From: CAYVMD01 sp964452465
GTDB taxonomy: Bacteria > Armatimonadota > JACIXR01
Length of the DNA: 64,000 nt
Assembly (NCBI GenBank): GCA_964452465.1
Contig: CAYVMD010000004.1
Span: 19,026-83,025, forward strand
Direction of reading: 5' to 3'
The translations under genes and the position numbers were made by a program. Positions 34,847-43,239 of this stretch are shown in pieces. The notes under the pieces were generated by a model. It was given only the letters and a program-made list of their open reading frames with translations, made no database searches and was not told the origin of the DNA. Position 1 is the stretch's first letter. Each line of letters opens with the position of its first letter.

Positions 34847-35647
34847 GTGCCTGTAGTGACGATGAAGGAACTATTGGAAGCAGGGGTGCATTTCGGGCAT
34901 CAGACGAGCCGATGGCACCCCAACATGAAGAAGTATATTTATGGGGGCAAAAACGGGATATACATCATAGACCTCCAGCAGACGATCGAGTTGCTGGAGA
35001 AAACCTGTGAATTCGTAAAGCAAGTGGTTTTGCAGGGAAAGACGATCCTCTTTGTGGGGACGAAAAAGCAGGCGCAAGAAGCGGTGAGGGAAGCGGCGGA
35101 AAGATGTGGAATGCCCTATGTAGTGGAGAGATGGATGGGAGGAACCCTCACCAACTTTTCGGTGATAATGCAAGGGGTGAAAAAACTGGAAGAGTTGGAG
35201 AGAATGGAGGAAACGGGGGAATTAGACCGCTTGCCCAAGCGGGAGGCAAGGCTCCTTCGCAAGAAATTGGAGAAGATGAGGAGAAACCTGACTGGGATAA
35301 GGAACATGAAGGAACTGCCGGGCGCCATATTCATAGTGGACATCCGCAAGGAGGAAACCGCTCTGGGCGAGGCGAAGAGGTTGGAGATCCCCGTCATCGC
35401 CATAGTGGATACGAATTGCGACCCGGAGAAGGTGGAATATCCCATACCGGGCAACGACGATGCCATAAGATCTATAAAATTAATCGTGGACAAGATAGCG
35501 GATTCCATCTGCCAGGCCCAGCAACTATTAGAACAAGGAGCCGTCATCGTGGAGGAGGAGGCAGCCAGGGAACCAGAGAGAAAGGAGGAGGAATTGGAGG
35601 CGGGGAGAAGGGACCTGGAGGAATGGCTGGAGAATTATGGTGAATAA
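34847..35647 (+). CDS. rpsB: 30S ribosomal protein S2
   Basis: 266 residues from GTG 34847, 9 bases after AAAGGAGG. The family signature is clear: MKELLEAGVHFGHQTSRWHPNMKKYIYG at the start, GTKKQAQEAV and ERWMGGTLTNF in the middle, PGAIFIVDIRKEETALGEA and IPVIAIVDTNCDPE later. A short acidic tail (residues 240-266) is appended. Component of the small ribosomal subunit. First gene of the conserved translation operon with tsf, pyrH and frr. Confidence 0.98.
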   Translation: MPVVTMKELLEAGVHFGHQTSRWHPNMKKYIYGGKNGIYIIDLQQTIELLEKTCEFVKQVVLQGKTILFVGTKKQAQEAVREAAERCGMPYVVERWMGGTLTNFSVIMQGVKKLEELERMEETGELDRLPKREARLLRKKLEKMRRNLTGIRNMKELPGAIFIVDIRKEETALGEAKRLEIPVIAIVDTNCDPEKVEYPIPGNDDAIRSIKLIVDKIADSICQAQQLLEQGAVIVEEEAAREPERKEEELEAGRRDLEEWLENYGE

Positions 35648-35669
35648 TTTCGGAAAGGAGTGATCCAAA

Positions 35670-36272
35670 TTGGCAGTAACGACGGAACAAGTTAAGAAAT
35701 TAAGGGATCTTACAGGAGCACCATTGATGGATTGCAAGAAGGCGCTGGAGGAGGCGGGAGGGGATATCCAAAAGGCTATGACGGTTCTGAAGGAGAAGGG
35801 GATGGCAGTAGCAGCGAAGAGGAAAACCAAGGAGGCTAAGGAGGGCTTGATAACCGCTTACATCCACCATAGCGGGAGGGTGGGCGTGCTTTTGGAGTTG
35901 AATTGCGAGACGGATTTCGTGGCGAGGACGGAGGAGTTCAAGGCGTTATCCCATGACCTCGCCATGCAGGTGGCGGCGATGGCTCCCCTTTATGTTTCCA
36001 GGGAGGATGTTCCCCCCGAGGTATTGGAGGAGGAGAAGTCCGCCCTGCGCAAGTGGGCTGAGGGACAAAATCGTCCCCCTCAGGCGGTGGAGAAGATGAT
36101 AGAGGGGAAGTTGGAGAATTTCTTCTCCACCGTTTGCCTGTTGGAGCAACCCTTTATAAAGGACGAGGAGAAAAAGGTGAAGGATGTTATCGCCGAGGCG
36201 ATGGGGAAGATAGGCGAGAAGATAGTGGTGAGGAGGTTCGTTAGATATGAATTGGGCGAGATCGAGAGTTAA
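35670..36272 (+). CDS. tsf: Elongation factor Ts, short form
   Basis: 200 residues starting at TTG 35670, with GGAAAGGAGTGA 6 bases upstream. UBA-like N-terminus (VKKLRDLTGAPLMDCKKALEEAGGD) followed by the core with the EF-Tu contact motif (NCETDFVARTEEFKAL). The length equals the compact EF-Ts of Thermus and related groups, not the 280-residue proteobacterial form. Exchanges GDP on EF-Tu. Its TAA overlaps the pyrH ATG (TAATG). Confidence 0.97.
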   Translation: MAVTTEQVKKLRDLTGAPLMDCKKALEEAGGDIQKAMTVLKEKGMAVAAKRKTKEAKEGLITAYIHHSGRVGVLLELNCETDFVARTEEFKALSHDLAMQVAAMAPLYVSREDVPPEVLEEEKSALRKWAEGQNRPPQAVEKMIEGKLENFFSTVCLLEQPFIKDEEKKVKDVIAEAMGKIGEKIVVRRFVRYELGEIES

Positions 36273-37024
36273 TGGACATGCCTAAACCTAGGTGGAAGAG
36301 GGTGATGCTTAAACTTTCGGGAGAAGCCTTTGCGGGGCAAAAGGGATTCGGGCTGGATCTGCAGGAGGTCAAGAGGATAGCGGAGGAGATAAAAGAGGCG
36401 TGGGAGGAGGGAGTGCAGATAGGGGTCATAACGGGGGGAGGGAACATAGTGAGGGGTTCGGAGGCGGAACAGATGGGCATGGACAGAGCGACAGGCGATT
36501 ATATGGGGATGTTGGCAACGGTGATAAACGCCCTCGCCCTCCAGGATGCCTTGGAGAGGTTGGGCGTTCCCACGCGGGTACAGACCGCCATAGAGATGAG
36601 GGAAGTAGCGGAGCCCTTCATAAGGCGGAGGGCTATCTCCCAGATGGAGAAGGGAATGGTAGTGATATTTGCTGCTGGGACGGGCAACCCATATCTTTCT
36701 ACCGATACCGCAGCTGCCCTGCGCGCCGCCGAGGTCGGCGCGCAGGTGCTTCTCAAGGCAACCAATGTGGATGGCGTCTATGAAGATGATCCCCGTAAAA
36801 ACCCCAATGCCCGCCTCTTCAAGGAATTGGACTACCTGGAGATGGTGAAGAAGGGCTTAAAGATAATGGATTACACAGCGGTTATGATGAGCCAGCAGGT
36901 GAATATACCCATAATAGTCTTCAATATGAGGGTGAAAGGAAATATAACCAAGGCAGTGCTCGGAGAAGAAATTGGTACATTCGTAGGAGGGAACCCCGAT
37001 GGAAAAGTTAGAGAGGATACTTAA
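36272..37024 (+). CDS. pyrH: UMP kinase
   Basis: 250 residues of the amino-acid-kinase fold. KRVMLKLSGEAFAG near the start, GVQIGVITGGGNIVRG for phosphate binding, MGMLATVINALALQDAL, RAISQMEKGMVVIFAAGTGNP and TDTAAALRAAEVGAQVLLKATNVDGVY are all diagnostic of bacterial hexameric PyrH. Converts UMP to UDP in pyrimidine nucleotide synthesis. Overlaps tsf by one base and frr by 26 bases, so the four genes are translated from a single message. Confidence 0.97.
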   Translation: MDMPKPRWKRVMLKLSGEAFAGQKGFGLDLQEVKRIAEEIKEAWEEGVQIGVITGGGNIVRGSEAEQMGMDRATGDYMGMLATVINALALQDALERLGVPTRVQTAIEMREVAEPFIRRRAISQMEKGMVVIFAAGTGNPYLSTDTAAALRAAEVGAQVLLKATNVDGVYEDDPRKNPNARLFKELDYLEMVKKGLKIMDYTAVMMSQQVNIPIIVFNMRVKGNITKAVLGEEIGTFVGGNPDGKVREDT

Positions 37025-37562
37025 GGAATGCGAGGAAAAGATGGAAAAGGTTTTAGAGGGCACCATTTCCGACCTGGCGGGGATAAGGACGGGAAGGGCA
37101 AGCCCCGCTTTGGTGGAGAAGATACCGGTGGAAGCCTATGGTGGCACCTACACGATAGCAGAGTTGGCAGCTATAACCGTTCCTGAACCCCGCCTGCTGG
37201 TCATCTCCCCCTGGGATAAATCCGTCCTCCCCGCCGTAGAGAAAGCCATCCTTAAATCCCCCCTCGGTTTGACCCCCTCCAGCGATGGCAATGTAATCCG
37301 CCTTCCCTTCCCACCCCTCAGTGAGGAACGTCGCAGGGACATCCTCAAGATCGTGGCGAAGAGAATAGAGGAAGGGAAAGTAGCGATAAGGAACATAAGG
37401 AGGAGCGCCAACGAGGAGTTGGAGGCGCTTGAAGATAAAGGGGAGATATCGGAGGACGACCTCTTCCGTGCGAAGGAGAAGGTGCAGAAGTTAACCGATA
37501 AGTTCATCGGTCTTCTGGACGAAGCGCAAAAGGCGAAGGAGAAGGAGATCCTGGAGGTTTAA
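36999..37562 (+). CDS. frr: Ribosome recycling factor
   Basis: 187 residues, full length. Three-helix-bundle signatures are intact: ISDLAGIRTGRASPALVEKI with the functionally key RTGRA region, AITVPEPRLLVISPWDKS for the small domain, IRLPFPPLSEERRRDILKIVAK and the C-terminal helix ending in EKEILEV. Releases ribosomes after termination. The start lies inside the end of pyrH. The stop overlaps the convergent larB stop by 4 bases. Confidence 0.97.
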   Translation: MEKLERILKECEEKMEKVLEGTISDLAGIRTGRASPALVEKIPVEAYGGTYTIAELAAITVPEPRLLVISPWDKSVLPAVEKAILKSPLGLTPSSDGNVIRLPFPPLSEERRRDILKIVAKRIEEGKVAIRNIRRSANEELEALEDKGEISEDDLFRAKEKVQKLTDKFIGLLDEAQKAKEKEILEV

Positions 37563-38296
37563 AGGTCCTCGCCCACCTTCAAAAGAAGGTGGGCGAACAC
37601 GCCAGCAGAGAAGCCTGCATCTATATTCACAACCGCCACGCCGGGAGCGCAGGAATTAAGCATGGATAAAAGGGGCGCTATGCCCCCAAAGGATGCTCCA
37701 TAGCCGACGCTGGTTGGCACCGCTATCACCGGCTTCCCCACCAAACCGGCAATCACCGAGGGCAAAGCCCCCTCCATGCCCGCGATGGCGATTATCGCGC
37801 TCGCTTCCCTCAATTTTCCCAGATTCCCGAAGAGGCGATGTATCCCCGCTACTCCCACATCGTATATCCCTTCCACCCTTCTGCCTAAGAACCTCAGGGT
37901 AACAACCGCCTCCTCCGCCACTGGTATGTCCGATGTCCCTCCCGTCACAACCGCAATAAAGCCCTTCCCTTGGGGTGGGGGCATCTCTCCCCAAACTATC
38001 ACCCTCCCCTTAGGGAAATACTCCGCCTTGGGGAGATTCTCCCTCACCTCCTCCCACACCTGGGGGGAGGCGCGAGTGGCCATCACCCTCCCGTTCTTCT
38101 CATAGAGCCTCCTCATTATCTCCACTATCTCCTGGGGAGACTTCCCAGGGCAGAAAACCACCTCGGGGACCCCTATCCTATCCCAGCGTCCGTGGTCAAC
38201 CTTGGCGAACTCCAGATCCTCCCATCCCTTTATCCTTTCCTTTGCCTCCTCCACCGTGAGCCGTCCTTCCCGCAGAGCCCTCAGCAATTCCTCCAA
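37559..38296 (-). CDS. larB: LarB, nickel-pincer cofactor carboxylase/hydrolase
   Basis: 245 residues from TTG 38296; a CTG at 38311 with a well placed GGAGGTGA is an alternative start. N-terminal helix (ELLRALREGRLTVEEAKE) plus a PurE-like domain: VAVVTGGTSDIPVAEEA, VGVAGIHRLF, GMEGALPSVIAGLVGKPVIAVPTSVGYG and NSCAPGVAVVNIDAGFSAG. LarB carboxylates nicotinate adenine dinucleotide and hydrolyses it in synthesis of the nickel-pincer nucleotide used by LarA-type racemases. LarC, LarE and LarA are not in the window. Its presence and the hydrogenase show a nickel-using cell. Confidence 0.92.
   Translation of the reverse strand: MEELLRALREGRLTVEEAKERIKGWEDLEFAKVDHGRWDRIGVPEVVFCPGKSPQEIVEIMRRLYEKNGRVMATRASPQVWEEVRENLPKAEYFPKGRVIVWGEMPPPQGKGFIAVVTGGTSDIPVAEEAVVTLRFLGRRVEGIYDVGVAGIHRLFGNLGKLREASAIIAIAGMEGALPSVIAGLVGKPVIAVPTSVGYGASFGGIAPLLSMLNSCAPGVAVVNIDAGFSAGVFAHLLLKVGEDL
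37569..37596 (+). terminator. Terminator hairpin after frr, inside the larB 3' end
   Basis: Perfect 12-bp stem (37569-37580 with 37585-37596) closed by AAAA, starting 7 bases after the frr stop. No T-run follows. On the opposite strand it encodes the last residues of LarB. Confidence 0.6.
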
Positions 38297-38300
38297 TTCC

Positions 38301-39335
38301 CTATTTTCCAGGGAGGTTCACCTCCATCATCTTCAAGTCGTTTTGGGAGATAAATAATACCTTATCGAGAGCGCAAGGAATGCACCTCTTTATTTTCTGG
38401 GAGTATTCCTCCTCCCAGATGAACCTCCCCCTATCGTTGAAGAGAAGGAGCTTGCCATGTAACTCGTCATGACCCAAAACTCCTCCATTAGGCAAAACGA
38501 GTAAGGGCTTAACCTGTAGAAGGACGCCCCCTCTTTTCCACTTAACCTCTCCCCTCCAATCCACCACCAACAACTCCCTCTCCTCCATTCCCCCCCTTGA
38601 TTCCTGTCTCAATCCCAGACAATAAAAGGGGGAATAGGAGAGTATGAAATCGCCCCTCCCCTCGAAGACCTTGCTCCAAAGGAGATAACCTTGGGGGGTG
38701 TGACGGGAGAGGTAAGTCCTATCCGAGGAATGGAAGAGGAGGAACCCCCCATCGGTTAAAGGATATATCCTCTGGATCCCCGCGTAGGGGAAGAAGTATA
38801 TCTGGCTGGGTGGTCTAAAAAGGCAGAGGCTTTGGTTCAAGGCTAAACCTATCCTGCCGTCGATGAGTATCACCACATCCCTTATATCGTCGCCGAAGCG
38901 ATATCTCCGCCAGCCCTTCAATCTCCCCGGTCGAGAGCTGAGGGTGAAGAGGTAGAGATACCTATTCCCTGCCACAACCGCTATCTGCTTCCCCCGCCAG
39001 GTGATGGAGGTGATCTTCTCCATCTCCTCCCGCCAAAAGGAGTATCCTTTGGGAGTGTAAAAGACGAGTTCGTCCCTTCCCCCCTTTTCTCTAACCGCCA
39101 CGAATTGTCCATCCTCCAGGAGAAAAGCCCTCTTCAGCCCACTAACCTTGCCCTGCCAGAGAACCTTCCCCTCCACGCTCAATATATTTATCCTGTCCCT
39201 CCCCCAAACCAATATCTTATCCCTTTGGGCGTTTCCTCCCTCCGCCTCTACGTTAAGGCTCCAGAGGACATGAAGGGGCTGGGATACAGCCAGTCCGCAT
39301 AGCGCAATTAAAAAAAGAAAGAATCGCTCCCTCAT
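38301..39335 (-). CDS. Secreted beta-propeller-like protein
   Basis: 344 residues with a signal peptide (1-18, ending AVSQ). The rest repeats short beta blades of the kind seen in PQQ-like propellers: ILSVEGKVLWQGKVSG, VFYTPKGYSFWREEM, SRHTPQGYLLWSKVFEG, VVDWRGEVKWKRGGVL, LFNDRGRFIWEEEYS, each with a G/Q-x-x-x-W core about 45-50 residues apart. Probably periplasmic, binding or scaffolding role; no catalytic motif seen. Its ATG overlaps the pdxT stop (ATGA), so it is coupled to vitamin B6 genes, and larB follows after 4 bases. Confidence 0.7.
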   Translation of the reverse strand: MRERFFLFLIALCGLAVSQPLHVLWSLNVEAEGGNAQRDKILVWGRDRINILSVEGKVLWQGKVSGLKRAFLLEDGQFVAVREKGGRDELVFYTPKGYSFWREEMEKITSITWRGKQIAVVAGNRYLYLFTLSSRPGRLKGWRRYRFGDDIRDVVILIDGRIGLALNQSLCLFRPPSQIYFFPYAGIQRIYPLTDGGFLLFHSSDRTYLSRHTPQGYLLWSKVFEGRGDFILSYSPFYCLGLRQESRGGMEERELLVVDWRGEVKWKRGGVLLQVKPLLVLPNGGVLGHDELHGKLLLFNDRGRFIWEEEYSQKIKRCIPCALDKVLFISQNDLKMMEVNLPGK

Positions 39336-39898
39336 CCACCCAAACTAAGGAAATATTTGTAGAGGCGGGGATCATCCGTCAACTCGGGGTGAAAGGCACA
39401 CGCCAGAAGCCTTCCCTGCCTCGCCAGAACTATCCCCTCGTCCAATTTGCAGAGGATCTCCACCTCCGGGGAAGCCTCCGTTATTAAGGGAGCGCGAATG
39501 AATATCGCCCTAACTGGCTCCTCTCCTAAAGCGGGTATATTTAGAAGGGTCTCGAAGGAATCCTTCTGCCTTCCGAAGGCGTTTCTCCTCACGGTGATAT
39601 CCATGAGCCCCAGGAGAGGCTGTTGCCAATTTTCCACCCTCTTCGCCAAGAGGATCATACCGGCGCAGGTTCCTAGGACGGGCATGCCATCCCTTGCTCT
39701 CTCCGCTATCTTGCTTGCCAATCCATATCGGGAAAGGAGGGTTCCAATGGTGGTGGACTCTCCACCTGGGATAACCAGGGCATCAACTCGTTTCAGCTCC
39801 TCTTCGTCCTTCACTAAGGAGGCATCCACCCCCATTCTCTTCAGAGCGAGGAGATGTTCTTCAAAATCTCCCTGTAAAGCGAGCACGCCGACCTTCAT
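39332..39898 (-). CDS. pdxT: Pyridoxal 5'-phosphate synthase, glutaminase subunit
   Basis: 188 residues of the class I glutaminase fold. Start GVLALQGDFEEHL, VIPGGESTTIG, nucleophile Cys in LGTCAGMILLAK, and the catalytic His-Glu in FHPELT are all present. Supplies ammonia from glutamine to PdxS in the DXP-independent vitamin B6 route. 35 bases downstream of pdxS in the same operon. Confidence 0.97.
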   Translation of the reverse strand: MKVGVLALQGDFEEHLLALKRMGVDASLVKDEEELKRVDALVIPGGESTTIGTLLSRYGLASKIAERARDGMPVLGTCAGMILLAKRVENWQQPLLGLMDITVRRNAFGRQKDSFETLLNIPALGEEPVRAIFIRAPLITEASPEVEILCKLDEGIVLARQGRLLACAFHPELTDDPRLYKYFLSLGG

Positions 39899-39933
39899 TT
39901 TCCTTCTCCCTTCTCTTTTTTAAGGAAGATAGC

Positions 39934-40818
39934 CTACCAGCCGCGGGTAGCGAGGAGGTCCTTCTCCTCCAACTTCCTGATATCCAGCCCCCTCATCGGC
40001 TCGCCCAAGCCCTCGGAGACCTTGGCGAGGATATCGGGTCTATCATAGTAGGTAACCGCGTCCACTATCGCTTTCGCCCGGGCGTAGGGGTCCTCGGACT
40101 TGAAGATTCCGGAGCCGACGAAAACCGCCTCCGCTCCCAACTGCATCATAAGGGCTGCGTCGGCGGGAGTGGCGATGCCTCCCGCGGCGAAGTTGGGGAC
40201 GGGAAGGCGCCCATGCTCCGCCACCCAGCAAACGAGTTCGTAGGGAGCGCCCAACCTCTTAGCCTCCGCCATCAATTCCTCCTTGGGGAGGGAGGTCAGC
40301 CTCCTTATTTCGTCCATAATCAGGCGCATATGTCTCACCGCCTCCACCACATTGCCTGTTCCTGCCTCCCCCTTGGTCCTTATCATAGCTGCCCCTTCCG
40401 CGATCCTCCGCAGGGCTTCCCCCAGGTCCCTTGCTCCGCAGACGAAGGGGACGGAGAACCTGTGCTTATCAATGTGATGGGATTCATCGGCGGGGGTAAG
40501 GACCTCCGATTCATCTATGAAGTCCACTCCCAACGCCTCCAAGATTTGGGCTTCCACGAAATGCCCGATACGGCATTTCGCCATAACAGGGATGGAGACC
40601 GCCTCCATGATTTCCTTTATTTTGGCGGGGTCGGCCATCCTCGCCACGCCCCCCTCCGCCCTTATATCCGCCGGCACCCTTTCCAGGGCCATGACTGCTA
40701 CAGCACCCGCCTCCTCAGCGATTTTAGCCTGTTCGGCATTGGTGACATCCATGATGACGCCACCTTTGAGCATGCGAGCGAGTCCAACTTTAACCTGCCA
40801 AGTTCCTCTTTCCAACAT
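39934..40818 (-). CDS. pdxS: Pyridoxal 5'-phosphate synthase, synthase subunit
   Basis: 294 residues. ATG 40818 has TTGGAGG 8 bases upstream; a start at 40833 would include the ribosome site and is rejected. Highly conserved (beta/alpha)8 protein: GLARMLKGGVIMDVTNAEQAKIAE, active-site Lys in VMAKCRIGH, second Lys in MIRTKGEAGTGN, FAAGGIATPADAALMMQLGAEAVFVGSGIF. Builds PLP from ribose 5-phosphate, glyceraldehyde 3-phosphate and ammonia. First gene of the pdxS-pdxT operon. Confidence 0.98.
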   Translation of the reverse strand: MLERGTWQVKVGLARMLKGGVIMDVTNAEQAKIAEEAGAVAVMALERVPADIRAEGGVARMADPAKIKEIMEAVSIPVMAKCRIGHFVEAQILEALGVDFIDESEVLTPADESHHIDKHRFSVPFVCGARDLGEALRRIAEGAAMIRTKGEAGTGNVVEAVRHMRLIMDEIRRLTSLPKEELMAEAKRLGAPYELVCWVAEHGRLPVPNFAAGGIATPADAALMMQLGAEAVFVGSGIFKSEDPYARAKAIVDAVTYYDRPDILAKVSEGLGEPMRGLDIRKLEEKDLLATRGW

Positions 40819-40839
40819 AATTATCGCCTCCAATTGTTA

Positions 40840-40868
40840 ATTTTACCCCACCTTTATTCCGAAGTCAA
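40840..40868 (-). promoter_or_regulatory. Promoter of pdxS-pdxT
   Basis: Minus strand TTGACT (40868-40863), 17-base spacer, TAAAAT (40845-40840), 22 bases before the ATG. Five of six matches in each box. Confidence 0.65.
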
Positions 40869-40962
40869 ATTATGGATTTAAAGGCAGAAACCTTGGGATA
40901 AGACAGGAGTGTAGGCAAGGAGCCAAACAACACCGAGGCTTTTTAGGGAGGCTCTTCTGTAT

Positions 40963-40968
40963 TATAAT
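40963..40968 (+). promoter_or_regulatory. Possible -10 box for the 41019 gene
   Basis: TATAAT at 40963-40968 faces the secreted peptidase gene; only a weak T-rich -35 (40940-40945) is at the right distance. Confidence 0.3.
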
Positions 40969-41018
40969 TTAAGGGCAAAAATAGAGTGCGCCCGCGGGAA
41001 AGGAGGAAGAGGTTTTCA

Positions 41019-42500
41019 GTGAGAGAAGATTCCTTGCTACTGTTTACATCCGCCTTGCTTGCCCTAACGCTTCTGGTTTCCTCTGGGGTATTTCCGCAAC
41101 AGGAAAGGACGGCGCATAACCCCTCAGCCTCAAAAGTCCCTTACCGGGGAAGATATGCTATCGTCGTGAGTTCAACGACCAATAGGGATTGGCACGAGGT
41201 TGTGGAGGCGCTGAAGAAGAAACACCCCTCCGCCATCCTCCTTTCCTATACGAATTCGCCCTCAGAGGTCCGATCAAAATTGAGCGAAATCATGCCCCGC
41301 TATGTGGCGTTCGTCGCCGAGCCCGAGGAGATAAGCGAGGGATTCGTCCGGGAGATCCACGCCTTCATGAGAAACCTCGACGATGACCCCTACTACGATG
41401 CCTTCTTCGGCATCATCACGGGCTATACCCAAGAGGACGCCCTGAAGATGGTTAAGGAAGATACGCCCTTCTTCGTCAGAAAGGCTCTCATAGCCTTCGA
41501 GAGCCCATCCCTGCTCCAATCCTTCCAGGAGGGCATGTCCTTCAGCGAAGGGAGCGCGGGGAAGGGCTGGCTCAGGAGGAAAGGTTCTCAGGAGGTGGAG
41601 GCTTTAAGCGATGTCCCCTCCGATGTGACGAAACTTTTGGTGGAAGCCCTCAACAGCAACACCGTAGACCTCTTCGCGACGAGTGGGCACGCCACGGAGC
41701 ACAATTGGCAGGTCGCCTACACCCTTTCCGCCTTCGGCGGGAAAACTGGCTATTTCATCCACAGGAACGGCACCCTGATAGGGCGCTCTGCGGATGGGGA
41801 AGAATGGGAGATCCGCACGACCAATCCCAAGATATTCTGGCCCGCGGGGAACTGCCTGATCGGGCACATCGATAAGAGGGACTGCATGATGACCTCCTGG
41901 CTTCACAGCGGAGGGGTCGTTCAGAGCATCGGCTACATCGTTCCCACCTGGTATGGCTATGGGGGATGGGGCATAGGCACCTATTTCATAAACTCCAAGG
42001 ATGGGAGAGGGAATAGGGGCTTCTATACCTTCGCCGAGAGCTTCCTCTCCAATTGCCAATCCCTCATCTTCGACCTGGAGAGGCATAAAAATGGCGAGGT
42101 CACCCTCGCTGAGCGCGATCTCCAAGGGCATCAATACGACCGGGATGCAGTTGCCTTTTATGGCGATCCCGCTGGGAGGGCTTATGTGCTTAAAGATGGC
42201 ACGACCGACTGGGATTATATATGCGATCTCAAGGTTGATAAGTTGGAGGGGAAGAGGTATAGGATATCGTTGATGGTGAAATTTAGGAAGGAAAGGGGCT
42301 CCTTCGACAGGCTCCTCGTAGCCTATCCCACCTGGAGGATAGATGTGAATAGCGTTCGGGATGTGCGGGCGAATGCGCCCTACATCATAACGGACAGTTT
42401 CATCGGGCTCAGCCCCTGGAAGCAAGGGGACCCTCCCATAAAGGAGGGCAAGACATTCACCCTAAGTTTCTCCGCTTCCCCCTTAGACCCCGTTCCATAG
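41019..42500 (+). CDS. Secreted clan CD (gingipain/caspase-like) peptidase candidate
   Basis: 493 residues from GTG 41019, placed after AAGGAGGAAGAGG; the frame opens at 40986 but that part carries the ribosome site. Residues 3-28 form a signal peptide. The core resembles peptidase family C25: strand plus His224 (TVDLFATSGHATEHNW) and strand plus Cys279 (FWPAGNCLIGHID), the order and spacing of the His-Cys dyad in clan CD, followed by SGGVVQSIGYIVPTWYGYGGWG. A C-terminal beta-sandwich (about 395-493) may be an Ig-like domain as in gingipains. Predicted exported cysteine protease; activity is inference. Divergent from pdxS. Confidence 0.65.
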   Translation: MREDSLLLFTSALLALTLLVSSGVFPQQERTAHNPSASKVPYRGRYAIVVSSTTNRDWHEVVEALKKKHPSAILLSYTNSPSEVRSKLSEIMPRYVAFVAEPEEISEGFVREIHAFMRNLDDDPYYDAFFGIITGYTQEDALKMVKEDTPFFVRKALIAFESPSLLQSFQEGMSFSEGSAGKGWLRRKGSQEVEALSDVPSDVTKLLVEALNSNTVDLFATSGHATEHNWQVAYTLSAFGGKTGYFIHRNGTLIGRSADGEEWEIRTTNPKIFWPAGNCLIGHIDKRDCMMTSWLHSGGVVQSIGYIVPTWYGYGGWGIGTYFINSKDGRGNRGFYTFAESFLSNCQSLIFDLERHKNGEVTLAERDLQGHQYDRDAVAFYGDPAGRAYVLKDGTTDWDYICDLKVDKLEGKRYRISLMVKFRKERGSFDRLLVAYPTWRIDVNSVRDVRANAPYIITDSFIGLSPWKQGDPPIKEGKTFTLSFSASPLDPVP

Positions 42501-42521
42501 TTTGCGAAGAAGGATTTCTCG

Positions 42522-43172
42522 CTACCGCTGAAGGTCGGATGCTTTCTTCCTCGCCGAGATCGCGACGAATCCTCCCTCCCCGTATCCCTCCTTTATCGGT
42601 TCGATAGCGGTTATCTCCTCGGGGTTTTTAAATATCGTCTGGCAGGTCCTCACATCCTCGAACTCCAATTGCTCCAGCCACTTCAGGATCTGCCTCACGG
42701 GATAGATATGGGCATGCCTATAGAATTTGCTTTCCCTCTTTTTAGCCTTGTACAATCGCCCCAGGAAGCTCTCCCCATCTATCGTGCCTATGATGAGATA
42801 TCCTCCCGGAGCGAGGACCCGCTTAGCCTCCTTGAGCGCCTGCAGGGGATCCTCCACGAAGCATAAAGTTACGATCAGCAACACCAAATCGAAGGAAGAA
42901 TCGGGGAAGGGGAGCGCTTCCGCCTTGCCTTCGTAGACCTCTATTCCTCGCTTTCGCGCTATCTCCGCCATTGCCTTGGCGGGCTCCACCCCCACTCGGA
43001 TACCCAAGGGGACCGCGAACCTGCCCGTTCCCACTCCGACCTCCAATCCGTTAGCCTTTTCGGGGAGGAGCCTCTTTACAGCCAGGATCTCCGATTCATA
43101 GACGAACCTATTCCTTTCGAACCACTCATCGTATTCCTGGGCGTGCTGTTGGAAGGCCTCGATGTTTTTCAT
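42522..43172 (-). CDS. Class I SAM-dependent methyltransferase
   Basis: 216 residues. SAM-binding motif I appears as GLEVGVGTGRFAVPLG near residue 40, followed by the acidic EVYEGKAEALPFPDSSFDLVLL motif and LKEAKRVLAPGGYLIIGTID, the pattern of UbiE/Methyltransf_11 enzymes. Cytoplasmic. Substrate cannot be predicted from the sequence or from the neighbours (a secreted peptidase and an HTH-like protein). Confidence 0.88.
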   Translation of the reverse strand: MKNIEAFQQHAQEYDEWFERNRFVYESEILAVKRLLPEKANGLEVGVGTGRFAVPLGIRVGVEPAKAMAEIARKRGIEVYEGKAEALPFPDSSFDLVLLIVTLCFVEDPLQALKEAKRVLAPGGYLIIGTIDGESFLGRLYKAKKRESKFYRHAHIYPVRQILKWLEQLEFEDVRTCQTIFKNPEEITAIEPIKEGYGEGGFVAISARKKASDLQR

Positions 43173-43239
43173 ATTAATTCACCCTCCCGAGATCAACCCT
43201 CGCCTCCCCCAAGTGTAGCGAGAAATAATCGCCCAACAA

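Noticed and set aside
41604..42425. 273-codon minus-strand frame.
   Set aside because: Antisense to the secreted peptidase; no recognisable protein features and no ribosome site.
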